32,237 nt of DNA from NCBI GenBank assembly GCA_042095835.1, contig JBELML010000070.1:1-32237 (forward strand). Direction: 5' to 3'. A program made the position numbers and the translations under genes. Below the pieces are notes generated by a model. That model did no database searches. It had not been told where the DNA came from and saw nothing but the letters and a program-made list of their open reading frames with translations. Origin of the DNA: DATFKA01 sp042095835. GTDB taxonomy: Bacteria > Bacteroidota > Bacteroidia > Chitinophagales > Saprospiraceae. Positions 32,105 to 32,237 of the stretch are shown piece after piece (position 1 is the first letter of the stretch; every line of letters starts with the position of its first letter).

Positions 32105-32237
32105 TAGAGCAAACGCACCAAAAAATTACCCTGCATTTTTTATAATCCCTACTGACACTCCAATTCAAAACCGCTCTGGCATATTCATTTTTGTCATTCG
32201 ATACAAAAACGAAGCAAAAAAATCTTGCCTAGCCAAA
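32105..32237 (-). repeat. Dispersed intergenic repeat, copy B, cut by window edge
   Basis: In reverse complement this matches 3316-3460: identical over 44 bases at the window edge (32194-32237) and with scattered changes to TAGAGC at 32105. It lies in inverted orientation to copy A. It probably continues beyond the right edge. Confidence 0.85.

Noticed and set aside
1..32237. CRISPR array, prophage, tRNA or rRNA genes
   Set aside because: No regularly spaced direct repeats, phage structural genes, tRNA cloverleaf patterns or rRNA stretches were seen in the spacers.

Overview
The window looks like chromosomal DNA of a marine or aquatic Bacteroidota, probably of the Saprospiraceae/Lewinella type. 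The evidence is several promoters with the Bacteroidota -7 box TAnnTTTG (one also has a TTG box 20 nt upstream), a remnant of a type IX secretion (T9SS) C-terminal sorting tail, lipoproteins with Bacteroidota-like lipoboxes, a YbeY without the usual third zinc histidine, and a SusC/D-type lifestyle suggested by a glucan locus. The lineage is inferred from these features and was not tested by a search. No rRNA, tRNA, CRISPR array or intact insertion sequence was seen.

Layout. Bases 1-1540 are an accessory-looking edge: the start of a secreted protein cut by the window, a small cassette-like hypothetical gene followed by an attC-like hairpin, and a T9SS tail fragment. Bases 1543-5062 hold a secreted NTF2-like protein divergent from a partial histidine cluster (hisH, hisA, hisF), split by a 0.5 kb spacer filled with repeats. 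Bases 5461-9579 hold a secreted M28 peptidase, then hpt, an inositol-monophosphatase gene and a seven-repeat FG-GAP propeller protein in one run. An OmpA-type lipoprotein (minus strand) faces them across strong hairpins. Bases 10.9-18.5 kb carry an alpha/beta hydrolase, an M1 aminopeptidase lipoprotein and a 1208-residue membrane and coiled-coil protein of the DUF4175 type. A promoter at 18.6 kb then drives an RsbW-like ATPase and ybeY.

Bases 31.3 kb down to about 20 kb (minus strand) are one compact operon for beta-1,3-glucan (laminarin-type) use. In transcription order it holds a secreted clan GH-A glycosidase, a very large GH149-type beta-1,3-glucan phosphorylase, a GH17 lipoprotein, a GH30 lipoprotein, a GPH-family sugar:cation symporter, two GH17 enzymes without export signals, and possibly a secreted jelly-roll protein. 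The inferred logic is that envelope GH17, GH30 and GH-A enzymes trim and debranch glucan, the symporter imports oligosaccharides, and cytoplasmic GH149 and GH17 enzymes turn them into glucose-1-phosphate and short products. No SusC/SusD pair and no regulator lie in the window. A divergent gene for a secreted TonB C-terminal domain protein follows.

The most unusual signal is not a gene. Four long quasi-palindromes (about 160-210 bp) occupy the spacers at 2.1, 3.1, 7.0 and 14.7 kb. All have a related core placed at the exact centre of dyad symmetry, and the arms of each copy complement each other further out than they resemble the arms of the other copies. A second intergenic repeat family is present as two inverted copies at 3.3-3.5 kb and at the right edge of the window.
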